Positions 31,752 through 40,061 are shown, numbered from the stretch's first letter. The stretch is 45,881 bases of DNA from Minisyncoccota bacterium (GCA_017991915.1 JAGOPQ010000004.1:1-45881), one strand, 5' to 3'. The notes: generated by a model not told the origin, from the letters alone. Numbers and translations: made by a program.

Positions 31752-34700
31752 TTACATCTTCACTTTATCTAGTTGACCCATTTCAGCAACTTTTTGAAGA
31801 GCACGCTTTATGAATTGCTCGTTAGTCTCGGCCACTCGGAAAGGAGTTTCGTTTCCTGGATTAAATCCAGTGATGTCGTGAAGTTTATTCAAGAATGAAA
31901 CAAAAGGAGCTAGGCCTTCTTCTAGATCTACATCTTTGGTGGCCATCATTTCCCCCGCAGATCCATTTCTGACTGCGCTCCATACGTCTTCTGTGTCTGT
32001 TGGGAAAACCTCAGAAATCTTTTGTTCATAAACATCGTTTACTTGTTTTAAAACTTCCGCTGAAAGTCCACGAGCACCACTCAAATCAACCCAAGCCTTA
32101 CCATAAGGTTCATAAGTTGCTGGATTATCCATTTTCAAAAATCCATCAGGTGCAATTCTCTGTTTTGGTGCTTCTTGAATAGTTTCTCCAGGTGCGTTTT
32201 GGATATTCTCTGCTACGTTTCCACCATTTTCTGCATTCAAAATAGATTGTTGCTGTGCTTCTAAGTGTTCTTCTGCGGATACTCCATCGTATGCATTCAT
32301 AACATTCGCATGAGCTTCGGCTACTGCTTCTACGTGAGCGCCTGGGATGTGGCTGAAGTCTTCTATATGGCTGGCTGTAGCTTCTTGGTGTCCTGATATT
32401 CCTGCTTCTGTTGCCGTAGGGTGCATGCCATCCGCACGAATCTTTTCTAACCAATTCACATGTTTGATATAACCAGTAGCACTGTCTGGATTTTTGAATA
32501 CTTCTGTAAGTTTCGCAGAGTGTGTATGCAAATCATCCAAAATGCTGTTAAATTTTACTGGGTCAGTGATGTGCAGGATTCCATTTTTAAAATTTACAGC
32601 TTCAGCAAATCTTCCAGCCCTTATGCCAGCCACATTGTGTCCCTCTGTCAGCTTTACTAAATTTGCAGCTTCGTTCAATGCTCGAGTAGCGCCCATTTGG
32701 TCAAGTGCAATGCCATCTGGTAATTTTTCTGGTAGGGTGTGATCAAGAATTAATTTTTCATAAGCATGTTCTAGCCCACCTGCTTTCGTCACATCAAAAT
32801 CTGCTGGAGTTTCTAAAGAATGGGGAATGTTTTCTAGGTTAGCTGCAGATTCATGGAGTGGTGAAGTATCTACCATGATTGTATGAGCACCCAATGGTGC
32901 TTCTGTCGGTGCGCCAAATTTTGGAACAATTTTTTCTAAATCAATTGGAGTTTTGTCTGGTGAATTTACCTGATGAATGGCTTCATTTAGTGATCCTGGT
33001 TGTATAGATTCATTCGCAGCGATGCCCGTTCCTGGAATTTTTGCATCAATGGGGTCTGTAGTGTTAACTTCTGTGGAACCATGCCACCAGCCCAAATGTT
33101 CTCCAGCATATCTAACCAAGTAACCAGCTGTTGCAAATCCAGCTCCCATTAACGCACCCCTCTTCATTTGCTTGTTAACAAACTTCTTCTGTTTCTCATT
33201 TATTTTTTCAGCTGCAAACGCAGAGAATTGTTCCAGTCTGGCTTCTAGTTCGTTGTTGGTTGCCTCGCTGGAGGATGCTCTCAATACCATGGCTTGGTTT
33301 AGAACATCCAAAAGTTTGTATTGATTTTGTAGAGAAGATTTAATTTCTCCGAAATTTACTTCACCACTCTCAATTTTTCCCAGGGTGTACTCTATTCGAG
33401 CAGATAGTGATGTTAGGGTTTTTTCACTTATTGAATCACCCGCTTCTCCAATTAATTTTTCAAGTTTTTTAGAAAGCTGATCCGCATCAAAAGTTGCATT
33501 CCTTTCTTCACTGGTGTCCTTGGCTCCATATCTGGCATTCTTTTTTCTTTCTTCTAGGGTTTGTTTTCCTCGTACTCTTCCGCGTATACCTCCAATAACA
33601 GCACCAGTAATTGGGGCAGTGATTCCAGTAGCAATTCCCATACTAGCGGTCAACATTCTAATTCCCCAACCTCCAGCAAATAAACCTTTGTTTACAAGAT
33701 TTTTACCACCAGTAATAGTTTGCAAGAAATTAAAACCAGTTTTTGCTAATTCTTTTCCTCCTGACGTTTCTGATATTCTTTGGAACTCTGCTTCAACTTG
33801 TGGGTGGGTATTTAAAAGCTGTTGCATTTTAACCGAGTTGTCCATTTGCATCATGTTGGTCATAGCTGGGCTTAAACCAATATGTGTTTGCTCAATTTCT
33901 AAAACTTTTATTTTTGCTTCATCATATGCAGTTTTTGCTTTATCGTATTGTTTTTTGTTTTTACCCTTACCTTGTCCCCACTCGTATGGTATTTGCTGAA
34001 ATTGGTTTGCCGCTGTGTTAAAGGCCCTGATAGCATTTTTGTCTGATTCTGAGTCAGAATCAAGTAATGGAATAAAAATAATCTCTGGCTGGCCTTCTCT
34101 ATTTATTGCAACACTTTTTTCGTCAGCCATTTTAACTAGTTGCGCAAAATCGGCTGCAATTAATTGCTTACCCTCTTCTGTGTCTTTTATTTTTTCAAAA
34201 GTCTTTGCTTCGATATCTTTTAAAGTTTTTTCTTTTTTAACTCCCGCCCAAATCTTACCTAGCCATTTTTTAGATTTTAAGTCTTCGGAATATTGTGTAT
34301 TTGAATCTTCCTTAACAATATCTACAATTCTATTTTGTAGGTTTCTAACCACCAAAAGTTTCTGCTCTATTGTCAGGGCATTGAATTCGGGGCTAATAAG
34401 ACTTTCTATTTTAAGATCCTCAATAAATTTACCAACCTCTAGTTCGGCTGAAGGCACCTCAGTGTTTGATTCTGTTCTTCCCTTTTCAGCAATCAAAAGC
34501 TCTATCTCTTCCAACATGTCACTAAGGTCTTTAGACTCCCGTTCATCCATTCCTGGAATAAGTTTTCCAACCACCTCAGACTGAAGTTGTTGGAGCTCAG
34601 GTGTTGTTTTATCCTCTAGGCTTAGAGACAAAAGATGTTCGGTGGATTGTGGGCTTGTGTCCTCTGCTTCCTTGCTTGCTATTAAAAGATCAATTTCTTT

Positions 34701-36350
34701 CTGCATTTCTAATAGTTGTGCATGCAGTGATGTGTTGCCTGCGTTTTGGAGTAAGTCATGAGTTACTTGTGTTCGAATATTTTCTAGTTCAGCAACAGTC
34801 TTGCTTTCCAAATCTATTTCAGGTGTTGTTGACTCTTCCACCAAGGGCTGCTCTTTTTTAGTAAATCTTTTCTCTCTCATGCGGGCCATGGCATCGTCTT
34901 CTGGACGTGCTCCTAAAATGGCCCGACGGTGAGCTTGTTCCTCGAGAGTGACAACCCTTTTTTCCTTTTTCCTGTGTTCGACTGGTGGCTGAGTAACTCC
35001 TAGTGGTGTAAAACTACCATAACTTCTGATTCCCTCTTTGCCTATCTGAGATGCTTTATTTCCAGCTTCACTGATTCCAGATCTTGCCGCAGCAATGGCT
35101 TTACGTAACGCTTTCTTTGCGCCTTCGGTTAGATTTATTTCTTCCTCGCTCGTTTCTGTTCTTGGTGCATACGGATAACCACGTTCAGGTATTTGATTTT
35201 CGGCAATCGCTCTGGCACCTCTTTTTATTGCTCGTATTCCCTTTTTACCAGCACTTGCATATGCTTCTGCGACCTCACCTGCCATATCTCTCAAGTCTTC
35301 CCCTGTTGGAGTGACCATTCTTATATCATCCGCTACGCCCCTTGCCACACCCGAAGCCCCAACTTTTATTTTTCTAGCAGTTTTTTTGGCATTCCGTTTT
35401 ATTTCCTTTGCTCTTTCTTTTACATAACCAATTTTTATTTTTCCATCCTTTACCATTTCTTCACCAACTTCTTTAAAATCTGCACCAGTTGGTACAGTTT
35501 CTTCTATTGTGTCTGAAACAAAATCCTTTGTTGCTCCGACGCCTCTTTTAATTTTTTCTCCAGCATCTTGAAGTGCAGCTGTTGCTTCTATAGCAGCTTT
35601 TTCTCTAGCTTGAGTGGCCATCATGGCAATTTTTTCTGCTCTATTTGGCCGGCGAACCCCTCTACCCTTGCCTGGTTTTAAATTTATTTCTAGTGCTTGT
35701 TTTGCTGGAGCTTCAGGAATATACGGTTGATTTCCCTCTGGATTCATGGCTCGTGCGTGTCCTTCTGCCATCATTTTTACTCCTTCTTTGACAGCTTTGC
35801 CTGCTTTTTTTATTTCTTCCGATTTTTCTTTAATCACTTCACCCGCCTTTCGTTTTGTTTCAGCCCATTCCGCTCTAGTTTCTGCATTTAACTTTGCGAT
35901 GCCTCCTTTTGCGGGTGTCCTGGGTGCCGAAACAGAACTTTGCCCTTCCGGTATGCCCATAGTGGTTTGAATTTGTTTCAATACTTCTGCGCTGGCAACT
36001 CCTCCTTTTCTTGATAATCTAAATTGTTGTCGCAATCTATCTGCAAGTCCTAAGTTTTTGGCTGGGGCTTGGGTTTCCGTATATATAGTGTGCCCAGCAT
36101 CCCTTGCTCTTGTAAGAGCATCTATCTGGGCCTTGATGGCTCGTCTTTGGAACCAGTTGGCCTGGTGGAGTTTGGATTGTAAGGCATTCAATTGCTGAGT
36201 TTGTTGGTCGTAAAGTTCATCTGGACTCAAGGCGGGCCTGGAATCTACCCCCATTATTGGAGCAGGTTTAGCCAACTTTGGAATAACTTCGTCTCTGGGC
36301 TGTCTTCGAGCCCCACCAAATCCCTCTAAAGGTAATCCTAGTCCTGTCAT
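31752..36350 (-). CDS. Giant 1532-residue protein with internal repeats and two hydrophobic segments, function unknown
   Basis: No family recognised. Residues about 1-100 are a basic linker. Residues about 140-420 are long amphipathic, Ala/Lys/Glu-rich helices with a repeated theme (ETVPTGADFKEVGEEMVKDG and MVTPTGEDLRDMAGEVAEA). Two tandem copies of a unit of about 55 residues follow at about 507-623 (KTVAELENIRTQV...EIDLLIASK and KTTPELQQLQSEV...EIELLIAEK). Hydrophobic Gly/Ala-rich segments lie at about 870-920 and about 1062-1090. The C-terminal 440 residues are acidic with many His. There is no signal peptide. It is the first gene of the 21-kb minus-strand block and may be the cytoplasmic/membrane scaffold or an exported substrate of the secretion machine. 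Confidence 0.7.
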   Translation of the reverse strand: MTGLGLPLEGFGGARRQPRDEVIPKLAKPAPIMGVDSRPALSPDELYDQQTQQLNALQSKLHQANWFQRRAIKAQIDALTRARDAGHTIYTETQAPAKNLGLADRLRQQFRLSRKGGVASAEVLKQIQTTMGIPEGQSSVSAPRTPAKGGIAKLNAETRAEWAETKRKAGEVIKEKSEEIKKAGKAVKEGVKMMAEGHARAMNPEGNQPYIPEAPAKQALEINLKPGKGRGVRRPNRAEKIAMMATQAREKAAIEATAALQDAGEKIKRGVGATKDFVSDTIEETVPTGADFKEVGEEMVKDGKIKIGYVKERAKEIKRNAKKTARKIKVGASGVARGVADDIRMVTPTGEDLRDMAGEVAEAYASAGKKGIRAIKRGARAIAENQIPERGYPYAPRTETSEEEINLTEGAKKALRKAIAAARSGISEAGNKASQIGKEGIRSYGSFTPLGVTQPPVEHRKKEKRVVTLEEQAHRRAILGARPEDDAMARMREKRFTKKEQPLVEESTTPEIDLESKTVAELENIRTQVTHDLLQNAGNTSLHAQLLEMQKEIDLLIASKEAEDTSPQSTEHLLSLSLEDKTTPELQQLQSEVVGKLIPGMDERESKDLSDMLEEIELLIAEKGRTESNTEVPSAELEVGKFIEDLKIESLISPEFNALTIEQKLLVVRNLQNRIVDIVKEDSNTQYSEDLKSKKWLGKIWAGVKKEKTLKDIEAKTFEKIKDTEEGKQLIAADFAQLVKMADEKSVAINREGQPEIIFIPLLDSDSESDKNAIRAFNTAANQFQQIPYEWGQGKGKNKKQYDKAKTAYDEAKIKVLEIEQTHIGLSPAMTNMMQMDNSVKMQQLLNTHPQVEAEFQRISETSGGKELAKTGFNFLQTITGGKNLVNKGLFAGGWGIRMLTASMGIATGITAPITGAVIGGIRGRVRGKQTLEERKKNARYGAKDTSEERNATFDADQLSKKLEKLIGEAGDSISEKTLTSLSARIEYTLGKIESGEVNFGEIKSSLQNQYKLLDVLNQAMVLRASSSEATNNELEARLEQFSAFAAEKINEKQKKFVNKQMKRGALMGAGFATAGYLVRYAGEHLGWWHGSTEVNTTDPIDAKIPGTGIAANESIQPGSLNEAIHQVNSPDKTPIDLEKIVPKFGAPTEAPLGAHTIMVDTSPLHESAANLENIPHSLETPADFDVTKAGGLEHAYEKLILDHTLPEKLPDGIALDQMGATRALNEAANLVKLTEGHNVAGIRAGRFAEAVNFKNGILHITDPVKFNSILDDLHTHSAKLTEVFKNPDSATGYIKHVNWLEKIRADGMHPTATEAGISGHQEATASHIEDFSHIPGAHVEAVAEAHANVMNAYDGVSAEEHLEAQQQSILNAENGGNVAENIQNAPGETIQEAPKQRIAPDGFLKMDNPATYEPYGKAWVDLSGARGLSAEVLKQVNDVYEQKISEVFPTDTEDVWSAVRNGSAGEMMATKDVDLEEGLAPFVSFLNKLHDITGFNPGNETPFRVAETNEQFIKRALQKVAEMGQLDKVKM

Positions 36351-36359
36351 AGTTTATTA

Positions 36360-36365
36360 ATTATA
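36360..36365 (-). promoter_or_regulatory. proximal -10 box of the 1532-residue gene
   Basis: TATAAT on the minus strand, 9 bases before the ATG at 36350. It would give a leader of 2-3 bases. Confidence 0.5.
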
Positions 36366-36410
36366 TAATTAATAGTTTTTAATAACTAATTTTTATTATA
36401 AATTCATATT

Positions 36411-36439
36411 ATTATGAAATAACTTAAAATCTTTGTCAA
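36411..36439 (-). promoter_or_regulatory. distal sigma-70-type promoter of the 1532-residue gene
   Basis: -35 TTGACA (36439-36434), a 17-base spacer and -10 CATAAT (36416-36411). The predicted leader to the ATG at 36350 is about 54 bases. Confidence 0.65.
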
Positions 36440-36461
36440 AAAATACTTATCCACAAATCGG

Positions 36462-36660
36462 TTGACATACCCCCCTCATCTGGTACCCTTATAGGTATAG
36501 TCCTGGAAAGAGGTACGAATGAGCTGGCCGAACCCCCGTATGATAGTAACCATCGCGAGAACCTTTGTTTTATAGCACAATTTAGGTCGTTCTATATTCT
36601 ATCCTTATTTTATAAGGGCAAGAAAGGAATTCTCTCGGTAAATTTGTTTGTTTTATAAAA
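36462..36660 (+). promoter_or_regulatory. promoter and long, possibly structured leader of the M23 peptidase gene
   Basis: TTGACA (36462-36467) and TGG-TACCCT (-10 at 36484-36489, spacer 16) give a likely start near 36496. The leader to the coding region is about 160-190 bases and is much richer in G+C at 36484-36560 than its surroundings. A closing helix AAAG(A)GGT with ACCTTT and an inner TACG/CGTA helix are possible, and CCTTAT/ATAAGG forms a later hairpin. An 18-codon ATG ORF lies at 36519-36575. I do not recognise a known riboswitch class. Confidence 0.4.
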
Positions 36661-36687
36661 CCTCAATTTAAAATTTTAAGCTCTATT

Positions 36688-37767
36688 TTGGCTTCAACCC
36701 TCTCTGTAGGGCTATTTTTCACACCCACCCCTGAAGCTAGGGCTGGTTTCTTGTCTGGGGTATTTAGCGATGCTTCAGCTAGTACTGCGTCTGGATCTTT
36801 GACTGGAGATGTCGGAAATTCACAAAATATGACCCTTTTGCAAGCCAACTCCTTCTCTATTCCAACCCCAGCAAGCAAAAACTCTAAAGATTCTAATGAA
36901 ATTGACGAAAGTGTGGACGTAAGCATACTTTCCAATAACGCCCTTTTACCGGCTACTGGTCCAATGGGGGTTTCAGACGGAACTGTTATTCCTGATGATT
37001 CTTTTGACCAGATCAGTGTTTACGTGGTCAGGAGTGGAGATACGGTATCCCAGGTTGCAAATATGTTCGGAGTTACCCCAGACACTATTCTTTCAGCTAA
37101 CGATATGAAAAAAGGAGACAAGCTCAAGGAAGGCGATGTGCTCCTTATATTGCCCTTCTCTGGCATAGAACACACTGTGACCAAAGGCCAAACTATCCAA
37201 GGTATCGCCAATCTTTATAAGGTTGATGTAAACGAAATTCTTCTTTCGAACGACATGGAGATAGGCACCAAGCTTTCAATTGGCGAAAAGTTAATTATTC
37301 CAGGTGGGACCTTACAAAATACAACTTCACCCGCCAAGCCTTCAGGAGCTAGCTCTGGTTTGGCTAGAAGTAATCCATCTCAAGGGTCTCTCAAAAATGC
37401 AAATGGGTACTTTATAAATCCAGTCCCTAGTGCTCGTAAGTCTCGAGGTACTACTAGTGCCCACAAGGGAGTAGATTTGGCGGCACCTATAGGTACTCCT
37501 ATTAAAGCAGCAGCAGCTGGACGAGTTTCTTTTGCCCGAACAGGGTACAACGGAGGCTTCGGCAATCTAGTTATCATCACTCACTCAAACGGTACTGAAA
37601 CTCTATATGCTCACCAAAACAGTATTGCTACCTCTGTGGGAGCGCAAGTAACTCAAGGACAAGTTATCGGCTATGTTGGTAATACTGGTAGATCTAGAGG
37701 AGCTCATCTACACTTTGAAGTTCATGGAGCCAAAAACCCAGGTAACGATTGGTCTTGGAAGTACTAA
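36688..37767 (+). CDS. LysM-containing M23-family peptidoglycan endopeptidase
   Basis: Secreted wall hydrolase, 359 residues from a TTG at 36688. Two LysM modules (YVVRSGDTVSQVANMFGV and HTVTKGQTIQGIANLYKV, about 110-205) bind peptidoglycan. The C-terminal lysostaphin/LytM-type domain has the zinc ligands HKGVDLAAP and GAHLHFEVHG. The real N-terminus is unclear: the frame is open upstream to 36616, and the residues there (IKPQFKILSS, then ILASTLSVGLFF) complete a perfect signal peptide, yet no ATG, GTG or TTG lies upstream. A non-standard ATA or ATT start (36655 or 36673) is the simplest reading. It is convergent with the ZIP gene, 4 bases apart. Confidence 0.9.
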   Translation: MASTLSVGLFFTPTPEARAGFLSGVFSDASASTASGSLTGDVGNSQNMTLLQANSFSIPTPASKNSKDSNEIDESVDVSILSNNALLPATGPMGVSDGTVIPDDSFDQISVYVVRSGDTVSQVANMFGVTPDTILSANDMKKGDKLKEGDVLLILPFSGIEHTVTKGQTIQGIANLYKVDVNEILLSNDMEIGTKLSIGEKLIIPGGTLQNTTSPAKPSGASSGLARSNPSQGSLKNANGYFINPVPSARKSRGTTSAHKGVDLAAPIGTPIKAAAAGRVSFARTGYNGGFGNLVIITHSNGTETLYAHQNSIATSVGAQVTQGQVIGYVGNTGRSRGAHLHFEVHGAKNPGNDWSWKY

Positions 37768-37771
37768 TCTA

Positions 37772-38521
37772 TTATTCTAAACAAGTTAGGGCAACCATAA
37801 ATAACACCCCAATAATTACAGCAGAAATCTGTGCTATTGAGTGCTTTGCACCATTAGTTTTATTGAGTTCAGGTATGAGGTCTGCTAGAGCAATATATAT
37901 AAATCCACCTGCGGCGACGGGAAGAAACCAATAGGATGAAATGGTAGCGATATCTCCTAGGATAAAGAATATTATTGCTCCAAAGACGGCTAGTAGGGCT
38001 GACAAAAAGTTTAACCACAATGCTCTGCTTTTGGTATAACCTGAGTGGACTAAAACAGCAAAGTCTCCAATCTCTTGAGGTATTTCGTGTAAAATAACAG
38101 CCAAGGTTGTGGCCAATCCCAATGGCACACTTACTGAAAAACTTGCCGCTATAATAATTCCATCCATAAAATTATGAAATCCATCTGAAAATAGCACCAA
38201 TTTCCCTACCGGATGAATAACTGGTTCTTCTGTATCTTCCCCGTGGTGGTGCCAATGGAAAAATTTTTCTAAAATAAAGAATAAAAGTACGCCCCCAACA
38301 ATCAAAATACTGCTCAGAGTGGTGTTTAATGAGCCCTCGAAAGCTTCGGGAATAAGGTGAATAAATGCATCTCCCAAAAGAGCTCCTACGGCGATGCTAA
38401 TAAAAACAAATGTATATTTTCGTAAAATTTCTGCTTTTAGAGAAAGAGTAAAAATTCCTATGAGTGAAATTAGACTAACTGTAATGACACTGCCAAATGT
38501 GTATAGGTATGTTGTGGTCAT
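37772..38521 (-). CDS. ZIP-family divalent metal transporter
   Basis: 249-residue membrane protein of about eight helices that moves zinc or iron into the cytoplasm. The metal-binding motifs of transmembrane helices IV and V are present as HNFMDG and HEIPQEIGDF. A His-rich cytoplasmic loop (FHWHHHGEDTEE) sits between helices III and IV as in the family. It starts 23 bases after the end of tRNA-Gly(TCC) and may be read from the same transcript. Confidence 0.92.
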   Translation of the reverse strand: MTTTYLYTFGSVITVSLISLIGIFTLSLKAEILRKYTFVFISIAVGALLGDAFIHLIPEAFEGSLNTTLSSILIVGGVLLFFILEKFFHWHHHGEDTEEPVIHPVGKLVLFSDGFHNFMDGIIIAASFSVSVPLGLATTLAVILHEIPQEIGDFAVLVHSGYTKSRALWLNFLSALLAVFGAIIFFILGDIATISSYWFLPVAAGGFIYIALADLIPELNKTNGAKHSIAQISAVIIGVLFMVALTCLE

Positions 38522-38543
38522 GTGATAATAATTTTGCCTTCTG

Positions 38544-38614
38544 TGCGGGATAAGGGAATCGAACCCTTGACATCAGTTTGGAAAACTGAAGTTATACCAT
38601 TTAACTAATCCCGC
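38544..38614 (-). tRNA. tRNA-Gly(TCC)
   Basis: 71 bases. The acceptor stem GCGGGAT/ATCCCGC, the T loop GGTTCGATTCCC and the anticodon loop TTTCCAA give anticodon TCC. The discriminator is A. No CCA is encoded. Confidence 0.95.
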
Positions 38615-38662
38615 GAAACTCGTTTAAGCCTTTTGCTATAAGCTTTTTTGGTCTTAAACTTG

Positions 38663-38733
38663 TCGGGCTGCTGGGAGTCGAACCCAGCCTAAATGCTCCC
38701 AAAGCACTTGTACAACCGATATACTACAGCCCG
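38663..38733 (-). tRNA. tRNA-Pro(TGG)
   Basis: 71 bases. The acceptor stem CGGGCTG/CAGCCCG and the anticodon loop TTTGGGA give TGG. The C1-G72 pair is typical of bacterial tRNA-Pro. The discriminator is A and CCA is not encoded. It is separated from tRNA-Gly(TCC) by 48 bases that contain a GTTTAAG/CTTAAAC inverted repeat. Confidence 0.95.
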
Positions 38734-38764
38734 AATATCTACTTTGAAACTACTGGCGAGTATA

Positions 38765-39157
38765 TCACAAAATTATATCACTGACCACTTTTACCCTTGC
38801 TTTCTTTAATTTTAAATCCAAATAGACAACCAATAGGTCCACTTGCCAAGTCTGATCATCCCCTATTTTGTTGTGCAATAAGTAGGTTTGGATTGTTCTG
38901 GCCAGACGCTGTAGCTTCCAGGGGTGCATGTTGTCTTCCGCGCGGTAGTCGTTGTCCTTTATGTTTACCCTGCTCACGCTCTTTACCTCAACAAAATGGA
39001 GTTTATCATTGGCTCCAGCAATGATATCTATCTCACCCCATTTCTTTGTATAGTTACGTTCCAAAATCTGGAAACCACGTTTCATGAGAAACCTTACAGC
39101 AATGTTCTCCCCCAACTCCCCTATTTTTTGTGTTTCTGAAGTGAATACTTTAGGCAT
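38765..39157 (-). CDS. YraN/UPF0102 family nuclease-like protein
   Basis: 130 residues with the endonuclease-like fold of UPF0102. The core motif is complete: GELGENIAVRFLMKRGFQIL, then WGEIDIIA and FVEVKSV. The family's function is not firmly known; the fold suggests a role in DNA processing. The ATG at 39157 was chosen over an upstream ATG at 39208 because a TATAAT box (39167-39162) and the tandem parS-like sites lie in between. Confidence 0.9.
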   Translation of the reverse strand: MPKVFTSETQKIGELGENIAVRFLMKRGFQILERNYTKKWGEIDIIAGANDKLHFVEVKSVSRVNIKDNDYRAEDNMHPWKLQRLARTIQTYLLHNKIGDDQTWQVDLLVVYLDLKLKKARVKVVSDIIL

Positions 39158-39161
39158 AATA

Positions 39162-39167
39162 ATTATA
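39162..39167 (-). promoter_or_regulatory. -10 box of yraN
   Basis: TATAAT on the minus strand, 4 bases before the ATG at 39157. The parS-like sites lie 8-40 bases upstream, so bound ParB could block this promoter. Confidence 0.5.
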
Positions 39168-39175
39168 TTATTACT

Positions 39176-39207
39176 AGTTTCATGTAAAACATGTGTCACG
39201 TGAAACA
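39176..39207. other. tandem parS-like ParB binding sites
   Basis: TGTGTCACGTGAAACA (39192-39207) matches the bacterial parS consensus TGTTTCACGTGAAACA at 15 of 16 positions. The directly adjacent AGTTTCATGTAAAACA (39176-39191) matches at 13 of 16. No parA or parB gene is in the window. Confidence 0.65.
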
Positions 39208-39218
39208 ATTACCTTAAT

Positions 39219-39287
39219 ATTGTGTCTTTTAACAAAATACCCTTATTTTACAACGTATTATGTATAAATAGGGTATTAAAAGACAAT
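39219..39287. repeat. 22-bp interrupted hairpin
   Basis: The arms pair as ATTG/CAAT, TCTTTTAA/TTAAAAGA, TACCC/GGGTA and TATTT/AAATA, with bulges of 2, 5 and 1 bases all on one side and a 17-base loop. It lies between the parS-like sites and two DnaA boxes, downstream of tRNA-Gly(GCC). Confidence 0.75.
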
Positions 39288-39302
39288 TTCAACTGATGTC
39301 CG

Positions 39303-39331
39303 TTATACACATACCCACACAGTTATCCACA
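39303..39331 (+). other. pair of perfect DnaA boxes
   Basis: TTATACACA at 39303-39311 and TTATCCACA at 39323-39331, both in the same orientation, 20 bases apart start to start. Confidence 0.55.
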
Positions 39332-39385
39332 GTTATCACTAAAACCCTTACAATGTAAGCTAGAAGTAAAGGACAGATAGATGTG

Positions 39386-39456
39386 TGCGGTTAGGGAGAA
39401 TCGAACTCCCGTCTCATCCTTGGCAAGGACGTGTTCTACCACTAAACCATAACCGC
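39386..39456 (-). tRNA. tRNA-Gly(GCC)
   Basis: 71 bases. The acceptor stem GCGGTTA/TAACCGC, the T loop AGTTCGATTCT and the anticodon loop TTGCCAA give GCC. The discriminator is A and CCA is not encoded. Confidence 0.95.
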
Positions 39457-39472
39457 AATTTAAAACTATTTG

Positions 39473-39501
39473 ATTATAATATTTATTAATAATATATGCA
39501 A
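39473..39501 (-). promoter_or_regulatory. promoter of tRNA-Gly(GCC)
   Basis: TTGCAT (39501-39496), a 17-base spacer and TATAAT (39478-39473). The start would be about 10 bases before the mature tRNA. Confidence 0.65.
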
Positions 39502-39541
39502 TTAATATATTCGGATGATTGATGTATTTCGAAACCAATTG

Positions 39542-39550
39542 TGATACAAT
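39542..39550 (+). promoter_or_regulatory. extended -10 promoter of the HNH gene
   Basis: TGA precedes TACAAT (39545-39550), 8 bases before the ATG at 39559. The transcript could continue into tRNA-Arg and cca. Confidence 0.5.
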
Positions 39551-39558
39551 ATAAATGC

Positions 39559-39999
39559 ATGAAAAAATGTTCAAGATGTAAAAAGGAAAAATCTCCTGAA
39601 GAATTCAACTTTAAAATCAAGAATATAGGATTAAGACAGTTGCAATGCAAAGAATGCACTCGCTTATTAATTAAAAATCATTATAATACAAATAAGCAAT
39701 ATTACTTATCAAAAGCCAGGGAACGTAATAAGATGTTGCGAGGGGGAATTAATCTCTTTCTTAGTCAGTATCTACGCAAAAATCCTTGTGTAGACTGCGG
39801 AGAATCCGATATTGCGGTCCTAGAATTTGACCACAAGGGAGAAGTACCAAAACTTAAAGCCATTTCTCACTTAGTAAGAGCTGGATCTGCTTTGAAGCAA
39901 ATTCAAGAAGAGATTGATAAGTGTGAGGTGAGGTGTGCAAATTGTCATAGACGAAAAACCGCAAAGGATTTTAATTGGTTTAAAAATATGCACTCGTAG
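39559..39999 (+). CDS. HNH-like endonuclease with zinc-binding cysteines
   Basis: 146 residues. The N-terminal zinc knuckle CSRC...CKEC (about 4-34) is of a type frequent in phage and mobile HNH proteins. The HNH core follows: CVDCG, then VLEFDHKGE and CEVRCANCHRRKTAKD, with the H, N and H metal/catalytic positions visible. The ATG at 39559 was preferred to an in-frame GTG at 39541, which overlaps the -10 box. The last codons and the TAG stop lie inside the 5' end of tRNA-Arg(TCG) (10-base overlap). Confidence 0.85.
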   Translation: MKKCSRCKKEKSPEEFNFKIKNIGLRQLQCKECTRLLIKNHYNTNKQYYLSKARERNKMLRGGINLFLSQYLRKNPCVDCGESDIAVLEFDHKGEVPKLKAISHLVRAGSALKQIQEEIDKCEVRCANCHRRKTAKDFNWFKNMHS

Positions 40000-40061
40000 T
40001 GAAATGGATATCACAACAGTCTTCGGAACTGTCATTGAAGGTTCGAATCCTTCCGAGTGCA
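39990..40061 (+). tRNA. tRNA-Arg(TCG)
   Basis: 72 bases. The acceptor stem GCACTCG/CGAGTGC, the T loop GGTTCGAATCC and the anticodon loop CTTCGGA give TCG. The discriminator is A and CCA is not encoded. The 5' end overlaps the HNH gene. Confidence 0.94.

Noticed and set aside
36484-36580. Known riboswitch class (c-di-AMP, c-di-GMP, SAM, cobalamin) upstream of the M23 gene
   Set aside because: The conserved core sequences of these classes could not be found; only generic helices are supported.
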